Assembly: GCF_000003815.2 (NCBI RefSeq)
Contig: NC_049981.1
Location: 12,791,304 to 12,855,303 of the forward strand
DNA length: 64,000 bases
From: Branchiostoma floridae
Taxonomy: Eukaryota; Chordata; Leptocardii; Amphioxiformes; Branchiostomatidae
Direction of reading: 5' to 3'
Under the pieces are notes generated by a model. The model saw nothing but the letters and a program-made list of their open reading frames with translations, was not told the origin of the DNA and made no database searches. Positions 46,930 through 59,484 of the stretch are shown here, one piece after another (within the stretch, counting starts at the first letter, position 1; the number at the start of each line of letters is the position of its first letter). The position numbers and the translations under genes were made by a program.

Positions 46930-49635
46930 AGCTTTCAATCAGAAGAAATTAAACAATAAAAGTTATAACTGTTCTAGAGAAAAATCAAGACATATTACGG
47001 GATTTCCTCCAAGAGTAAGAAACCACTTAAGAATGTTAGCATGAAAATTCATCTGTGTTGATAAATGACGTTGTGGATAAACTAAACGTTACCTAACCAA
47101 CACTAGAATTGATTGGGACTTACCCCAAATTTTCAGCCGACTCCGTCAGCCTTGTCTACGGAATGGACCCGTCTGCTGTAACTTCACGGGTCCATTCCGT
47201 GAGCAAGCTTAAGGCTGACGGAGTCGGCTGAAAATTTGGTGTTGGTTAAGTAAAGTTTAGTTTACCCATAATACATGTATATTCAGGAATGTGTCAAAGC
47301 GCTTGAACAACAATCTTAAGTCTATTGACGTGACGCAACAAAAGTACAGTGTCGAAAGGTCACTGCATATTGGCAAACAAGCATGTAAATGAGTTTAGAA
47401 TTTACAGACAAGAAACGTTATGATGATTAAATCAACATCCATTGCAAGGTTTCGGAACAATGATACTAATTTGATTTAAAACCGCATCAAAATATACAGA
47501 ATACACAGATTACCTATAGTCTGTAACGCTTCAGCTGACGTGGTAATTACGCTGCCTCGCCCATGTTACTCTGACTTCAAATATTTACAACTAAAAACAA
47601 CATTATAAAGGTTCTTACCCAAACTGAACCTTATCGGAATGAACAAATTGAATATAGTAAACGTTGAACCGAAAAAGTGCACAAGATAAACTGACCGCTT
47701 GTAAATAGCTGAGGTTCTTTACCCGATCGAGTAGTATTAAAGTGGCGTCTAGGCTGCGCAATGACCTTCCCATTTTCAGGGCAATGACTATCAAAAACCG
47801 GTTGAACTGTTTATTAAATAGCTTAATTGTCGCAACGAAGCCGAAGGGTCACAAGGGCAGACTTGGCTGATTATGAAGGAGAGCTAGAGGGGCTGCATGG
47901 GGGTCCCAACAACGACACATACCATGTTGATTTATTGATTGTATGGATGACATCACATAGGAACCCCGAAACTGGTGCGAGCGTGCTAAGAAAAAAGTTG
48001 CCTCTGATATGAGATGTATAGCTAATTGGTCTGGAAGGTTGAACAAATGACTGAATTCGAATACACAAAATATGGTACAAACCGAACAAAAGCATGAAAG
48101 ATGCTTCATTTTCAACAAATGCATGTTCTTTTACATCTTATTTCACTTTCGGACTGACTTTGGCATTCTACGACGTAAGTAGACGTTTTTCGATATTTTT
48201 TTCCAAAAATTAATTTGCACACAATTGGCACATATTTGCTTATTTCGCAGCTGCTTTGTATGATTTATAAAGATCAAAGTGCGGAAACTTTCGAAAATGG
48301 CCGAAAATTTATGCACGCACGGATGTTATTCATACAATCAAATCAACGATGGGACTAACGTCAAATCTTGGAGAATTATGTACAATTCAATTAGTTTTTA
48401 GGCTATCACGTGAATAATACGTATACTTAATAAGGCATATGAAACTAGCCTACGCATAGAATCTTTTAAAAAGTATGCAGGCCCACATAAAGTTAACTTT
48501 ATGCTTATGGCATGGGATGAACCAAGAAGGGCAAACCGAAATCAGTTTCGTCATGAATGAATGATAACTTTATTGCGAAAAATTGGAAAAGGTACAAAGT
48601 ATGGCATCTACTGATGCATAAGGCCACAGCAACTTAATCTTATGAATGACATCCTCTACAGACTGGAAAAATAGTCACATATGGCGAAAAAAGACAGTCA
48701 TCCAACTGGGGTAACCTAACCACAGTTAACTTACTTCATTTCTACTCCTACAAGTAACGTTAAAATGTACGTTCAAGGCTATTATTTTCTCATTATTTTC
48801 TAGTTAAGTTGACCGTCTCCGGACCACTTTTTTTTAAATTCTCCAAATGGGTGGAAATCACTGCATGCGCCGATATGTCATCCAAACATGCTGAGCAGTT
48901 AACAGCATTTCCGCATGAGGACGCTCTTGATGTTGTACATGACCCGGAAGTAAACGATGAACGAGTTCCAGGCGAGTTTGGCAGAAAGATTTAGACCATG
49001 ATGTTTTTCAGTGTTGAAAGGTAGGTCCTGACTCGCTGTTTGTGACTGTTGTAGTGGTCAACCGTTCATTATGGGGACGTGAAAACAATTAGGTATTTTT
49101 TCAGCCTTCTCTTTTGATTGTAGTTTGGCAGCGTGAATATTATAACGTATAAATGTAGCGTATGTAAACACCTTTACGTGAGTGATGTAACTGAGTTATA
49201 AGCAATGTTGGAATAGTCTATTTCTGCAAGGGTAATCTTGGATTAGTCAACTTTTGCTCAGGGGAGAGATATGGTTGAAATACCTTTCTAGCGGTAAACT
49301 CTTACTTTTCGCCTTTCTTGTCATTGATTAGAATTTAGAGATAACTTAAATGTTTGGACAATCCATCCAGAACAATTTGACAAATCATTTATCCTTTTAG
49401 TAGTTTTACTTCTAACTATCAATGCCATTAATACACTTTGAACATCCATTTTATAACGTTAAAAGGTGATATTATTAAGTGAGCTTAGTGTGTTGATCAT
49501 GATGTGATCCTTTTATTTTTAATTAATTTTTAGTTTGCCTGCCTGCTTCACTACTTTATTTCAGAAATATTTGAACCATATTTTTGTCCATTTCCAGATC
49601 CGTGTAAGTCCTTGGTGTAAGTGAGCCCCGTGACC
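46930..49635. other. intergenic; no gene recognised
   Basis: This contains a palindromic element at 47124-47239 and A/T-rich DNA. A run near 48555 (AACTTTATTGCGAAAAA) resembles a retroelement 3' tail. Open frames at 47827-48012 and 48809-48994 have no splice context or family. The 5' UTR of the PRAS40-like gene starts within the last part. Confidence 0.4.
47124..47239. repeat. palindromic element, arms about 45-55 bp
   Basis: CCAAATTTTCAGCCGACTCC...GGAATGGACCCGT at the left pairs with ACGGGTCCATTCC...GGAGTCGGCTGAAAATTTGG at the right. Weaker pairing extends outwards (GATAAACTAAACGTTACCTA at about 47077 with the complement at about 47245-47268), so the element may reach from about 47077 to 47268. 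Confidence 0.85.
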
Positions 49636-52600
49636 ATGCGGCTGTCTTGTAGGTGTTTGAACGTGTCCGTGGAGATTCGAGAGGCGACACTAGATTTTGC
49701 CGACACCTCCGACCCTCTGACGTCGGCCCCCCACACAGATGTCTTCAGTGGTGAGGACACAGCAGAGGCAACCCTGGGACTAGCGGGGGTCACAGTGGTA
49801 AGTCTCACTCCCTGGGTACAGAACAGTAATGCCTGGTACTAGTATCTGCAGCTGTATCTATCACTCACTCCCTCACTCCCTCGAGCTCGCTTGAAATCTC
49901 CACATTACTGTACTACTGTAGTGTATCTATATAGCCGGTACAACCGCCCTTCGACGTAACACACCATCTTCGCAGGCACGCGGCATGGCAGCAGTTGATT
50001 ATTTTTGTATTGTACTAAACGACCTATCACACCTAATTTTGGGCACATCAGTATTCTTTAAAACTATCCAGTGTAGCCGCGGGCGACTGTAGGTCTGTTT
50101 TTTGGGAGCATAGCGATAAATAGACCTACATTCGCCCGCAGCTATATCCAGTGAAGATTCAATCAAAAGTGTTCTTTTAATTTTTTTTCATCAGTACTTA
50201 GAATACTCTGATTATTATGGAAGTACTCTTACTTGTATATCCCTCTCATATTTTTGCCGTTATAGAAATACCCATTTTTGACAGAGGAGACGTCAGCAGG
50301 TGAATGGAAGGTGCTACAATGTCTTAACTGTGGTCTGAGAACACATGCCTGTAGGGTGGATGAAACCACTGGGGCTGTGCTGGTCAGTAGGAAAATGCAG
50401 GTGAGTTATCCAGAGTATGCCGATGAGTTGGACATGACTGTGCATGTATTATCATGCATTAATGAGGACCCTGTGGTTGTTTGATTCTAGAGCTCCAAGG
50501 TAGAGAGTATTCCCATTGAAGGTGGGGAGGGAATCATGTTAACTGTTATAGTAATCACATCGTCTGGTTAATTGCATTTTTTAGTAAAAATTTGAATAGA
50601 TATAACGTTAGATAGACAATAAACATAACGCTTCTGATATGTTTTTATGAGGAACTTTTAGCTGATTTCTGCAATTCATTGAAGGATACACATTTCATGT
50701 ACTGAAGTCTGAAATGTTTAAACATTAAAGCTAGTTATCAGTATAACAGACATAACAATATATATATTATAGGCCCTCAGACCAGATTATACCCCTCTCG
50801 GGTATACATTCTGGCATGTATTGTAAACACCTGTGTGCTTAGTCATATCTAGCCATGACATCACACATATCCATCACCATGAAATGTTTTGTTTTGCAGA
50901 CATCCCCGCCATCTTCTCCCACAGGTGACCAGTCTGTAGACTTTTCACCTGCCTTCCAGCTGGTCCTGTCAGGTGCAGACTGGCCAGATGTAGGTGCAGC
51001 TGGCACAGATGGAATGTCCGAACCCACCCGTCCAGAAGTCTTAGGTAAAATTCACCTTTTTCCTATAATATATTATATAAATGTGCAACTGGCAGCTCAC
51101 AGCCAACATTGTCATTCAGCTTGGCACCTTCAAACTGGATGTGGAATGCTTCCTTGATCTTTCTGTGGGCTTTACTTGATTCTTGATCTTTCTGTGGGCT
51201 TTACTTGATTCTTGATCTTTCTGTGGGCTTTACTTGATTCTTGATCTTTCTGTGGGCTTTACTTGATTCTTGATCAATAAGTTCAATATTGGTACTGTTG
51301 ACTGAGTGTGGATTTACAATCCTTACAGTCTATGGACTTTACATGTTACACAGTCCATTACCCTAGTGATCTTTCGGTTTCCCCCACATACACCTCACCA
51401 CACTGTACATATTGTGTTGTATGTTGCTTACCAATACCAAGTGTGCGTAAACAAGCATATAACTGACAGCTAAGAATTGCATTGTAAGATCACTGTTTTG
51501 CAACATTGTCATTTAGGTTGCATAAGTTTTCACTCCCTGAGTATAGTTATGCCATGATTTCAATAGACTTCAAACATTAACCGTACTTTGAGTATCTGTA
51601 AAACACATAAAAAGTCCTCTGCAGTGCGGATATGGGTTCTTATGTTGCAGACAGTTGTTCAGCTGACCGTCAGGAGGTTCATCACAGGCTCTCTCATTAC
51701 CTTCAACAGCAGAAGGCAAGGATGGAGGAAGCCATCAGGTCAGTTTACTCTCATACGTCTCCGGTGTTATAAACTGTTTGGGTGGGTGGATGATGTTCAG
51801 TACCAAGGACAGGTATGTTTATGTGTGTGTGGATGGTGTTCAGTACCAAGGACAGGTATGTTTATGTGTGTGTGGATGGTGTTCAGTACCAAGGACAGGT
51901 GTGTTTATGTGTGTGTGGATAAGAATGAAGGACAGGTGTGTTTATGTGTGTGTGGATGGTGTTCAGTACCAAGGACAGGTGTGTTTATGTGTGTGTGGAT
52001 GGTGTTCAGTACCAAGGACAGGTGTGTTTATTTGTGTGTGGATGGTGTTCAAACGAAGGACAGGTGTGTTTATGTGTGTGTGGATGGTGTTCAGTACCAA
52101 GGACAGGTGTGTTTATTTGTGTGTGGATGGTGTTCAAACGAAGGACAGGTGTGTTTATGTGTGTGTGGATGGTGTTCAGCACCAAGGTCAGGTCAGTTAA
52201 CATGTGTACTCAGCCTGATAGTGTTCAATACCAAGGGCAGACATGTTAACATTTGTATGGATAGTGTTCAGTACCAAGGACAGGTATGTTCATCTGTTTG
52301 TAGATAAAGTTTAGCAAGATGGGCAGGTGTGTTTACCTGTGAGTGAATTTGTTCTGCACCAAAGACAGGTGTATTACTTGCATGTGCTATGTTTTGTACC
52401 GAAGACAGGTAAGTTTACATGTATGTGTTAGTTCATGGGCATTGTCTGCATGGACGTTGTACATGTGTACTTCCTGGCTATAATTGTTATTCTCTTTAAG
52501 TATCTTACATTAGAAATGAGTTGGAGGAAATCCAATAGTAAGAAAGAAGCCCATGTTAAGAGTAAACAATTATCTGTTTGCACTAGGCGAGTAACTGAAG

Positions 52601-55600
52601 AACAACAAAGGAAATATGAAGAGTTGGAAAAGAGAGCATTGGTGGATGAAACTCGGCTACTCAGGTAAGTGAGCACTTAACAGTTCACACTTGATACCTC
52701 CATACATTTTGATGATTCCAACTGTAACTCAGTCCAAGTTTCATTTCATTTTTGTAATGTTATTGATCTTGCTGTATTTTGAAAAATGTTAGAAATTAAG
52801 AAAAAGTTTTTTTACTCTCTAGTGTTCTCCATGCTGTTGGCCAGAGAAAGCTTGAAGCCCAGCAGTCAGCCACAACCCTGAGGCCAGAGTCTGGTATAGA
52901 GTCAAGTACCAATGTACCCTCCACAGGGCCTGAGAGCCAGGCTACTCCTCAGGCTAGTACTCAGAAGGCAGCACCTTCTGGTGAGTAGTGGTGAAATAGT
53001 GGTGAATTCATTCCAATCTTACTGTAAGTGTTATTCTACCGCCATATACTAATTTTTGTGTAACCTTAGTTCACCTCTATCCGTATGGTAACCTATATCC
53101 GTTGTGTTGCTAAACAGGGTATCCTGGGATATCAAATTGATGGACAATAGTTTCAAATTGTATCATTTTCAAAATATTGCAGTTTGAAACCGCCATCTGT
53201 CGACTTGCTATCCCTAAATGCATTGTGTTTAAAAAGAATGGATAAAGGTTACACTACGGATAAAGGTAAACTATCATTAATAGAACAACAGTCTTGGAAA
53301 AAAAAACGGAAATCATCTTGAAATTAGCTTTTGTTCTATTCAATGGGTTCTATTGTTTTCTTCTGTTCACACTGCTCTTTGATTTTGTTTTTGACTTGCT
53401 TGATTGATCTCTAAGTTCATCTTTAGTCGACTTCCAAACGTATGAAATTCTCATCATAGATCTATATGTGATTACCATACTAAGTAGTATGTACGAAAAG
53501 CAAGACATCTAACCTGAGCTTCTTCTGGTGTTCTTAATGTTCAATTGCAGTTTCTTATTGCTTTGCCTGAGGGAGTTTACATTGACTTTTCAGAACTAAA
53601 ATAACATTCAAAGTTTTTGCAATATCTCTATCTATAGAAGCCATTGTTAAGAAGACCGCTGTAAAGCCCCATAGGCCACCAGTATTTAAAGTCCCAGGTG
53701 CAGGTCGGAGAGCACAGGTATGTTTACATGCTTTTCTCTGCTGTGGTGGGAACTGAATCATAGAAGGGTGCTTGTAGATTTCTTACAATGTAGTACTAGT
53801 CTCCAATATGTATCTAAAAAAGTTTATGTTTTTAGCATGTAACGCTAGTTCACCTTTAACCACGGGGTAACCTTTATCCGTTGTATATAAAATCGGAGTA
53901 TTTAGGGATATCAAGTCGACAAACAGCTGTTTCAGACTGGAGTGCTATGAAAATATGGCAATTTCAAACCAACGTCCGTCGACTAGATTCCCCTAAATAT
54001 CTTTTTTTGCAAACAACGGATAAAGGTTACCATGTGGATAAAGGTGAACTACTGTTAAGTGCCTAGTTTACCACACATGTTCCTGTATTGTGTGGCCTGT
54101 ACATAGTGTCCAACATGAACATGCCTAGGTCTGTGTGTTGTAGCCTTAGTCTCCAACATGTGTATGTTGTTGCCCTGTACAGGTCAGACATAGTAAACCA
54201 AGGCAAGACAATACAGACCAGTTATCATGGGATTCCAGCACAAACACAGATGCAGACAGTAAGATATTCTTTGTTTTGGGATATTTTTTTGTAGCCTATG
54301 TTATATTTTAGTTGGGTTTATGTTGTGAAATGTTTTTTTTTATATTACCTTGTAAAAGATGAAGACCACAGTCTGTAAACACAGCTAAGATACTCACAAT
54401 GTAATTGTATTAATACACCCTCATCCAGACAAGCCTTATGTGGCAAATAGTCCCAATAGAATGTCACAAGAGTGGAGCAAAATTCAACATTTCTACAGTC
54501 AATGTCGTGTGGGGTAACAGCAAGGTGTTTGCCCCAGTACCCAGAGGTGCTGGGTTCGAATCCTGTCATGTCACTGATCTTGTGTCGTTGGGAAAGGCAC
54601 TTTATTGCATTACTTCACTCAGATGGAAATGAGTACCTAGTTTTCATTAAATCTTCTCATCCATTGACTAGGAAGTGCCATATGGTATTGCTGAAGGTAA
54701 CAAATTCAGACATGTTATGTTTGGGGAAATATGCTCACCCTTCTTGTAAAGAACACAACTTTTAAAACAATTGTGCAATTATATAGCAAATGAATGTTAG
54801 AAAAGAAAAAAGTGTATTTGAACAATGTAGTGTATCATGTCTACATGTACCCATGATGAAATGTTGAGCTTTCACTTGTGTTTTACAGTACTGTTTGAAG
54901 TTGATGACATCACACCACAGCCATCTACACCAGGCCAAATGGAAAAGGCTAGTGCTGCAGCTGGTACATCTGATAGGGTGGAAGGTATGTCTGTTAGTCT
55001 CTTATGGATCAGACTGTTCTTGTGTGTTAAGTAGCACTGTGTACTGTATACTGCACCAGAACTGGACTTCTAAAAGCGTTTTGATTCAGTAAGAAAAGCT
55101 CAAGAACCAGACTTACAAAATCTGTCTCACGTTTGTATTCTCCTTCTTGTTCTAAACTACCTAAAACCTTCCAGAAATTTGCTCTGATAAAAAAAGACAA
55201 TGAAAATGTGGCTGTTGTTTGTGTATCTTACTGAGCATTTGTGTTTGCTACCGACTATGCATATTTTTGCATGTATATTTTTCAAATAGTATAAGATTGC
55301 TTGTTGGCATGATGTAATGGTTTAGAGGTTTATGATTTTACAAAACATATGATTTCTGGAATTTTTAAATCCTAGCCTTAGTAAGTTCACAGTCATAGTT
55401 TTTGCTTTTCAAAGATGGTCCAGATTCCACCGTTAGTACAGCTATATTACAAACTTGAGAGTAAATGACAAGTTTTTAAGGTGTGTATAATATAGTTTTG
55501 GTATGATTTCGTGACTGTATGTGACAGGATTTCATTTTGCTACATTGTAGAATGTTTTAATGATGCTATGTTCAGTGTTGTGTTGTGTTGTGGACATGTT

Positions 55601-56732
55601 TGCCTTGTTGCCTGACTCAGACAAGCCAGTAGAAGACCACTACCCGACCGTGTCTGAGCTGCCCGCTGTCCCAGACCTGGACCACAGACTGTACGCCTCC
55701 TCCCTCCCCATGGACATGCCCTTCATGACCCGCGCCAGGATAGCGCACGTACAGGAGGAGGACACTGGCTTCTCGGTAAATAGATAATATTATATCATAC
55801 TCAAGCTGTATTTAATTCCATATTGGTATACTATATTCCAACTGGTCCTTATTTTACTGTTAGTGCCGGAGCTCCATACTTCAATTTGAACGATAAGAAC
55901 TCGCTTGCGTGCAGTGCTGTCAAAAATTCAAACAGCTGTTCAACTGTACATTGATTGAGATAAACTTAAGTTTGCTCTCACTAGTTGGTATCATATGTCA
56001 TTGAATAAAATACAACATGGTGTATTCTGTATCGCCCTTGGTCCCAGCCCTCCCGTGGGTCAGATCACCTTCCAGGTAATCCTATCTACGGTTGGGTCGT
56101 ACCTCGGGCAATAAGGAACACTCCACCTTGTATTCTATATATACACAATGTGTTCTGTATAACCCACAGTACCAGCCAGACTGCTGGAGGTCTGGGACCA
56201 AGTAGAGTGATGCTGAAGACACCCCATTGTGTTCTTTTTATGTCATACAAAATGCACCCGAAGTTGAAAAGTATGGTATCCTCTAATAAAAAAAAGGATT
56301 GTTCTAACATCAATGCCAATGTCCAGATTTGCCACTGTTGCAAGAACTCTTTAGACTTGTTAGTTGTGTAACATGGATTGCCACTGATATTGTGCATTTA
56401 CTACAGAGATTTGCATTTTACTGCAGTATTGACTTCATCTAATGTTCTGTGGCTGATGCTCACTAAGCATGTTATGGAAACAGAATCTGTCGATATTTTT
56501 GCATGCTCAGTGTCTTTCAGCAGCCTTGACTTTGAAATCTCCTGAATGTTAGAATTCTTATATTATGATAAATAACACAATATGTTGATTTCAGAGCTCC
56601 ATACAAGACCCAGAACAGATGGTGGCGAGTATGAAGGCGCTGGCCATGAGTGTACAGGAGGACGGGACCCAGATGTTCGGAGACCTGCCCAGGCCTCGCA
56701 TCAACACAGGAGATCTACTGGCACGATGGTGA
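49636..56732 (+). CDS. AKT1S1: PRAS40 (AKT1S1/Lobe)-like protein with N-terminal Cys-rich module
   Basis: Eleven exons: 49636-49797, 50266-50400, 50900-51044, 51651-51738, 52587-52664, 52823-52980, 53638-53717, 54183-54258, 54889-54984, 55621-55775 and 56595-56732. Total 1311 nt, 436 aa; phases close at every junction. An in-frame TAA lies five codons before the ATG, fixing the start. The C-terminal 90 residues match PRAS40: Y-A-S-S-L-P-M-D-M-P-F, then S-M-K-A-L-A, then F-G-D-L-P-R-P-R-I-N-T-G-D, where R-P-R-I-N-T429 fits the Akt consensus (human Thr246). F310-E-V-D-D is a TOS motif for Raptor binding. Residues 1-83 carry C5-x-C7 and C73-x-x-C76, resembling a zinc-binding beta-tent fold, and residues about 147-210 are charged and probably coiled-coil. 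PRAS40 is a cytoplasmic mTORC1 substrate and inhibitor. The human protein (256 aa) lacks a recognisable Cys-rich module. Whether fly Lobe has it could not be checked. Confidence 0.88.
49923..49966 (-). repeat. 44-bp dispersed repeat shared with 2164-2207
   Basis: The reverse complement of this stretch matches 2164-2207 (GGTGTGTTACG-C/T-CGAAGGGCGG onward to TAGATAC) with only a few differences, in inverted orientation and 47 kb away. Confidence 0.75.
50074..50144. mobile_element. 71-bp foldback element with exact 9-bp target duplication
   Basis: TAGCCGCGGGCGACTGTAGG at the left pairs with CCTACATTCGCCCGCAGCTA at the right, with a short spacer. TATCCAGTG occurs immediately before (50065-50073) and after (50145-50153). 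It is in intron 1 of the PRAS40-like gene. Confidence 0.85.
51152..51275. repeat. 29-bp tandem repeat, four copies
   Basis: Four near-perfect units contain CTTGATCTTTCTGTGGGCTT. They lie in intron 3 of the PRAS40-like gene. Confidence 0.92.
51785..52410. repeat. minisatellite, unit about 43 bp, directly after PRAS40-like exon 4
   Basis: About nine good units (GGATGGTGTTCAGTACCAAG, GACAGGTGTGTTTATGTGTG) at 51785-52200 decay into weaker units to about 52410. Every unit contains GGACAG|GTGTGT or GTATGT, a donor-like word. The repeats are stop-free in several frames and produce long artefactual open frames. Confidence 0.92.
53069..53271. mobile_element. 203-bp MITE with GTTCACC termini and TA target site (copy A)
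   Basis: The left end GTTCACCTCTATCCGTATGG and right end ...GGATAAAGGTAAAC are inverted, flanked by TA (53067-53068 and 53272-53273). The interior pairs as well: TATCCGTTGT with GGATAAAGG regions. Same family as 53848-54049. Confidence 0.85.
53848..54049. mobile_element. 202-bp MITE with GTTCACC termini and TA target site (copy B)
   Basis: The left end GTTCACCTTTAACCACGGGG and right end CATGTGGATAAAGGTGAAC are inverted, flanked by TA (53846-53847 and 54050-54051). The interior has GTCGAC and TTTAGGGATATC mirrored by GTCGAC and CCCCTAAATATC. It is in intron 7 of the PRAS40-like gene. Confidence 0.87.
54490..54660 (+). repeat. tRNA-derived SINE
   Basis: GGGTAACAGCAAGGTGTTTG, CAGTACCCAGAGGTGCTGGG and GGTTCGAATCC (B box) are followed by TTGTGTCGTTGGGAAAGGCA, CTTTATTGC and a final ATGGAAATGAGTACCTAG. 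This is the classic body of a widely shared metazoan tRNA-SINE. It is in intron 8 of the PRAS40-like gene. Confidence 0.8.
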
Positions 56733-59484
56733 AATCAGACCCGTTCATGGAAACCTTGGATCAATGAATTCCATGGCCATGAAATGCATCATTAGAGTGG
56801 TGAATTCCATGGCTGTGAAAATTCTTTAATTCAAAGTCATGGACTTCGTCACTTTGGGTAGTAAAGTCTATAGTCATAGGTTACTTAGATAGGTTACTGT
56901 ACTGTACTGTAAATGCATTCAAGTTTGTGAAAATTTCTGCATTTACAGTACTGTGTTTCCGCAGACTCTAACCTCTCAGTGAGGAATACCATGGTCATGA
57001 CATTCATCATTCCATGGTCTTCAGAAAATGTGGACATAGTTTATAGTTGTGTGCTTGTGTTTAAACGTGCAATCAACACATATGGAATGTTTTTAATCAT
57101 TATCAGAGATTGGAGAGAGTGAAACCATCTATTGTAGCAGTAGACTAGAAAAACTAACAAACATACTTTTGTGAAGTTGATTCATGTTGTGGAAAGGATA
57201 AGACATTATGGAGTATTTTGACCCACCTCTATTTTGAAAACAGGCAGGATTGAATGTTTCATGTGTACAGACATTGGTGCATTCATATGCATGTGTGCCC
57301 GTATGTCTGCAACTTGTATACAGGTGAAGTTTCATCAGGTTGGTATGTCACTGGGTATCAAAAGTCTTTGTACACAACAAAGTGTTTTATTCAAGACTGA
57401 CGTTTTGGTGACCGTCTGTCACCTTCCTTAGGACAACTTTAACTGGTTCTTTTACACACTACATCTGTTAGCTGTCACACAGTGAACCAGTCAGTATTGT
57501 CCTGTGGAAAGTGATCGTCAGTCACCAAATTGATGGTTTTGACTACAACTCTTTTTTGTGTACATTAAGGACTATGTTATTCTGTATAGTAATTATGTAA
57601 TACTTCAATGTTCCAAAAGTGAAATCTGGGATCTGTATAATATTTAAAAGGTGATACAAACCAGTTATAGGAAGAATTTACCAAAAAAATTAATAATTAG
57701 TGAAAACTTTGCAAATGTTTGGAGTGTTTAGTATGTAATGTAGACCTAAGGTAACTGGAAAACCAATTCCATAAATCGTACATTTTCAGTTGATAATGTT
57801 GCATAATTTTTGACAGTGATCTCAGTAATGAACTTGGAAACGACCATTGATTTCATTTGAATGTGTGCCAACAGGCTTGATATGAAAATTACAAAAAGTA
57901 TCAATGTTGTAGCTCTTTTTAATTAATAAATCAGAAAAATAGCAATCAAGAGTTTGTCATGTTTCCATGAGATTATCTATTTTAGATTATATAAAATTTA
58001 ATCTTTCAGATGAGGAAATTAAGTATTTCAGATACTATAACTTCTATAGGCTTTTGTCAAGGAAAAAATATTACAGGAATTCTCAAGAATACAGCATTTA
58101 GAACGGATTTATGCCAATTTTAGTTAGGCCTGTTGCAAACATTGCCAAAGAAACAAGATTTTACCTTTGAAACATGAGCTTTTGACTGCTATCTCCAATG
58201 CGGCTTTAACTGCAAAATTGTACGTGTGCATTTACTTGCATTCATTGTGGAGAAGATAGAGTTCTACACCTTGGTGATTGTTGTAAGTTGAAAGCCCTCT
58301 GAACAAGCGGGGTCTATTATGTTGCATGTAGCTATTCAAATATTTCATCAGGATCATGGAACAAACTTTGTTGGGCATAATGACTTTTTATTAGGTGTTC
58401 TATAACATATAAACACTAAAAGGAAATAAGTAATCCTACAACAAATGTACAACCATGTAATAATTTCTAGTCAACGACATCTTGCTTGTCATGTGCCTAA
58501 AGTTGGTCATCTATACAGGTGAATGTTTATAACAGTGACAGGAGATTAGGACTAAAATGGTCCTCACAACTCATTACTTAGTATTTTTAAAGAACTTTCA
58601 CAGTTTTTCACATCATTTCATTTGACACTGATCACAGCTTTATGTTTTTCTGAAGCTGCCATTCTGGGTTCCAAACTGGTGACCATGGTCACTATAACAT
58701 TCAACGATTGATTTGGTTGTTTTTTTATGGTGTGATGTTCGATCAAAGGACAAGTATGCATATTTAATGCAAATGTGTGTATGTCAATTTAATGATATTA
58801 CATGCTGTTGCACATAACCAGAAAGTGTAGTACTTTATTTCATATAATCTTTACCTACTAGGTTGAAATACATTAAGGTATCATGAAGTATGCTCTATAA
58901 ATAACAGGTGTTTGTCAATATATCTTGTATTATATACCAGAAAGATAAACAAACAGGGTAGCTATCTGGTTCTTGTATCAGCTACATGTACATGACATTT
59001 TGTATAAATATATACTATACGATATATACACAGCAACATTACAGCAACCACAGTTTCTTGACTGGCACAATATCTCTAGTCAGTGAGTTTCTAGTCAGAC
59101 TAGGTTATTTATGAAGGTCTTATGACTTTTAAAGGCCCCTTCTGTAAGATTTTGGTGCTCTTAAAAGAAAATTTTGTCCAATGTTTGTATTCCTAACAGC
59201 TTCTTATGTTCTCATTTCAAGTGTTTATCTATGGCCAAAAGATGACCTGTACATGAATAGAACTTAAAAAGTGTGATATTCCGGACTATACATAAAGCAA
59301 AGGTGAGTTTTAATCAAACCCTATGGCCAATTTTCAACATGTTTGTTCAGCACAACAGCATCATAATTGTGCCATGGGAATTTCTCTCATTAATGTGTGT
59401 TGAAGCAGATTTAACTTGTGTGAAAAAATTATCAAAAACACTGATTTTTGTTTGAATCCTACAATAGGGGCCTCTGATATTTCC
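56733..59484. other. 3' UTRs and convergent intergenic space between PRAS40-like gene and TP53I11
   Basis: No coding exon is recognised. An AATAAA near 57924 (plus) is a candidate polyadenylation signal for the PRAS40-like gene. A TTTATT near 58387 (AATAAA on minus) is one for TP53I11. It contains the deleted MITE at 56907-56948. Confidence 0.4.
56907..56948. mobile_element. 42-bp deletion derivative of the CTGTAAATGCA MITE
   Basis: CTGTAAATGCATTCAAGTTT at the left and TTTCTGCATTTACAG at the right are the two ends of the family seen at 25653-25845, joined with almost nothing between them and flanked by TA. Confidence 0.8.

Noticed and set aside
51588-52307. 239-residue plus-strand open frame rich in Cys, Val and Trp
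   Set aside because: It is produced by the 43-bp minisatellite, which lacks stops in several frames. It has no splice context that fits the PRAS40-like gene.
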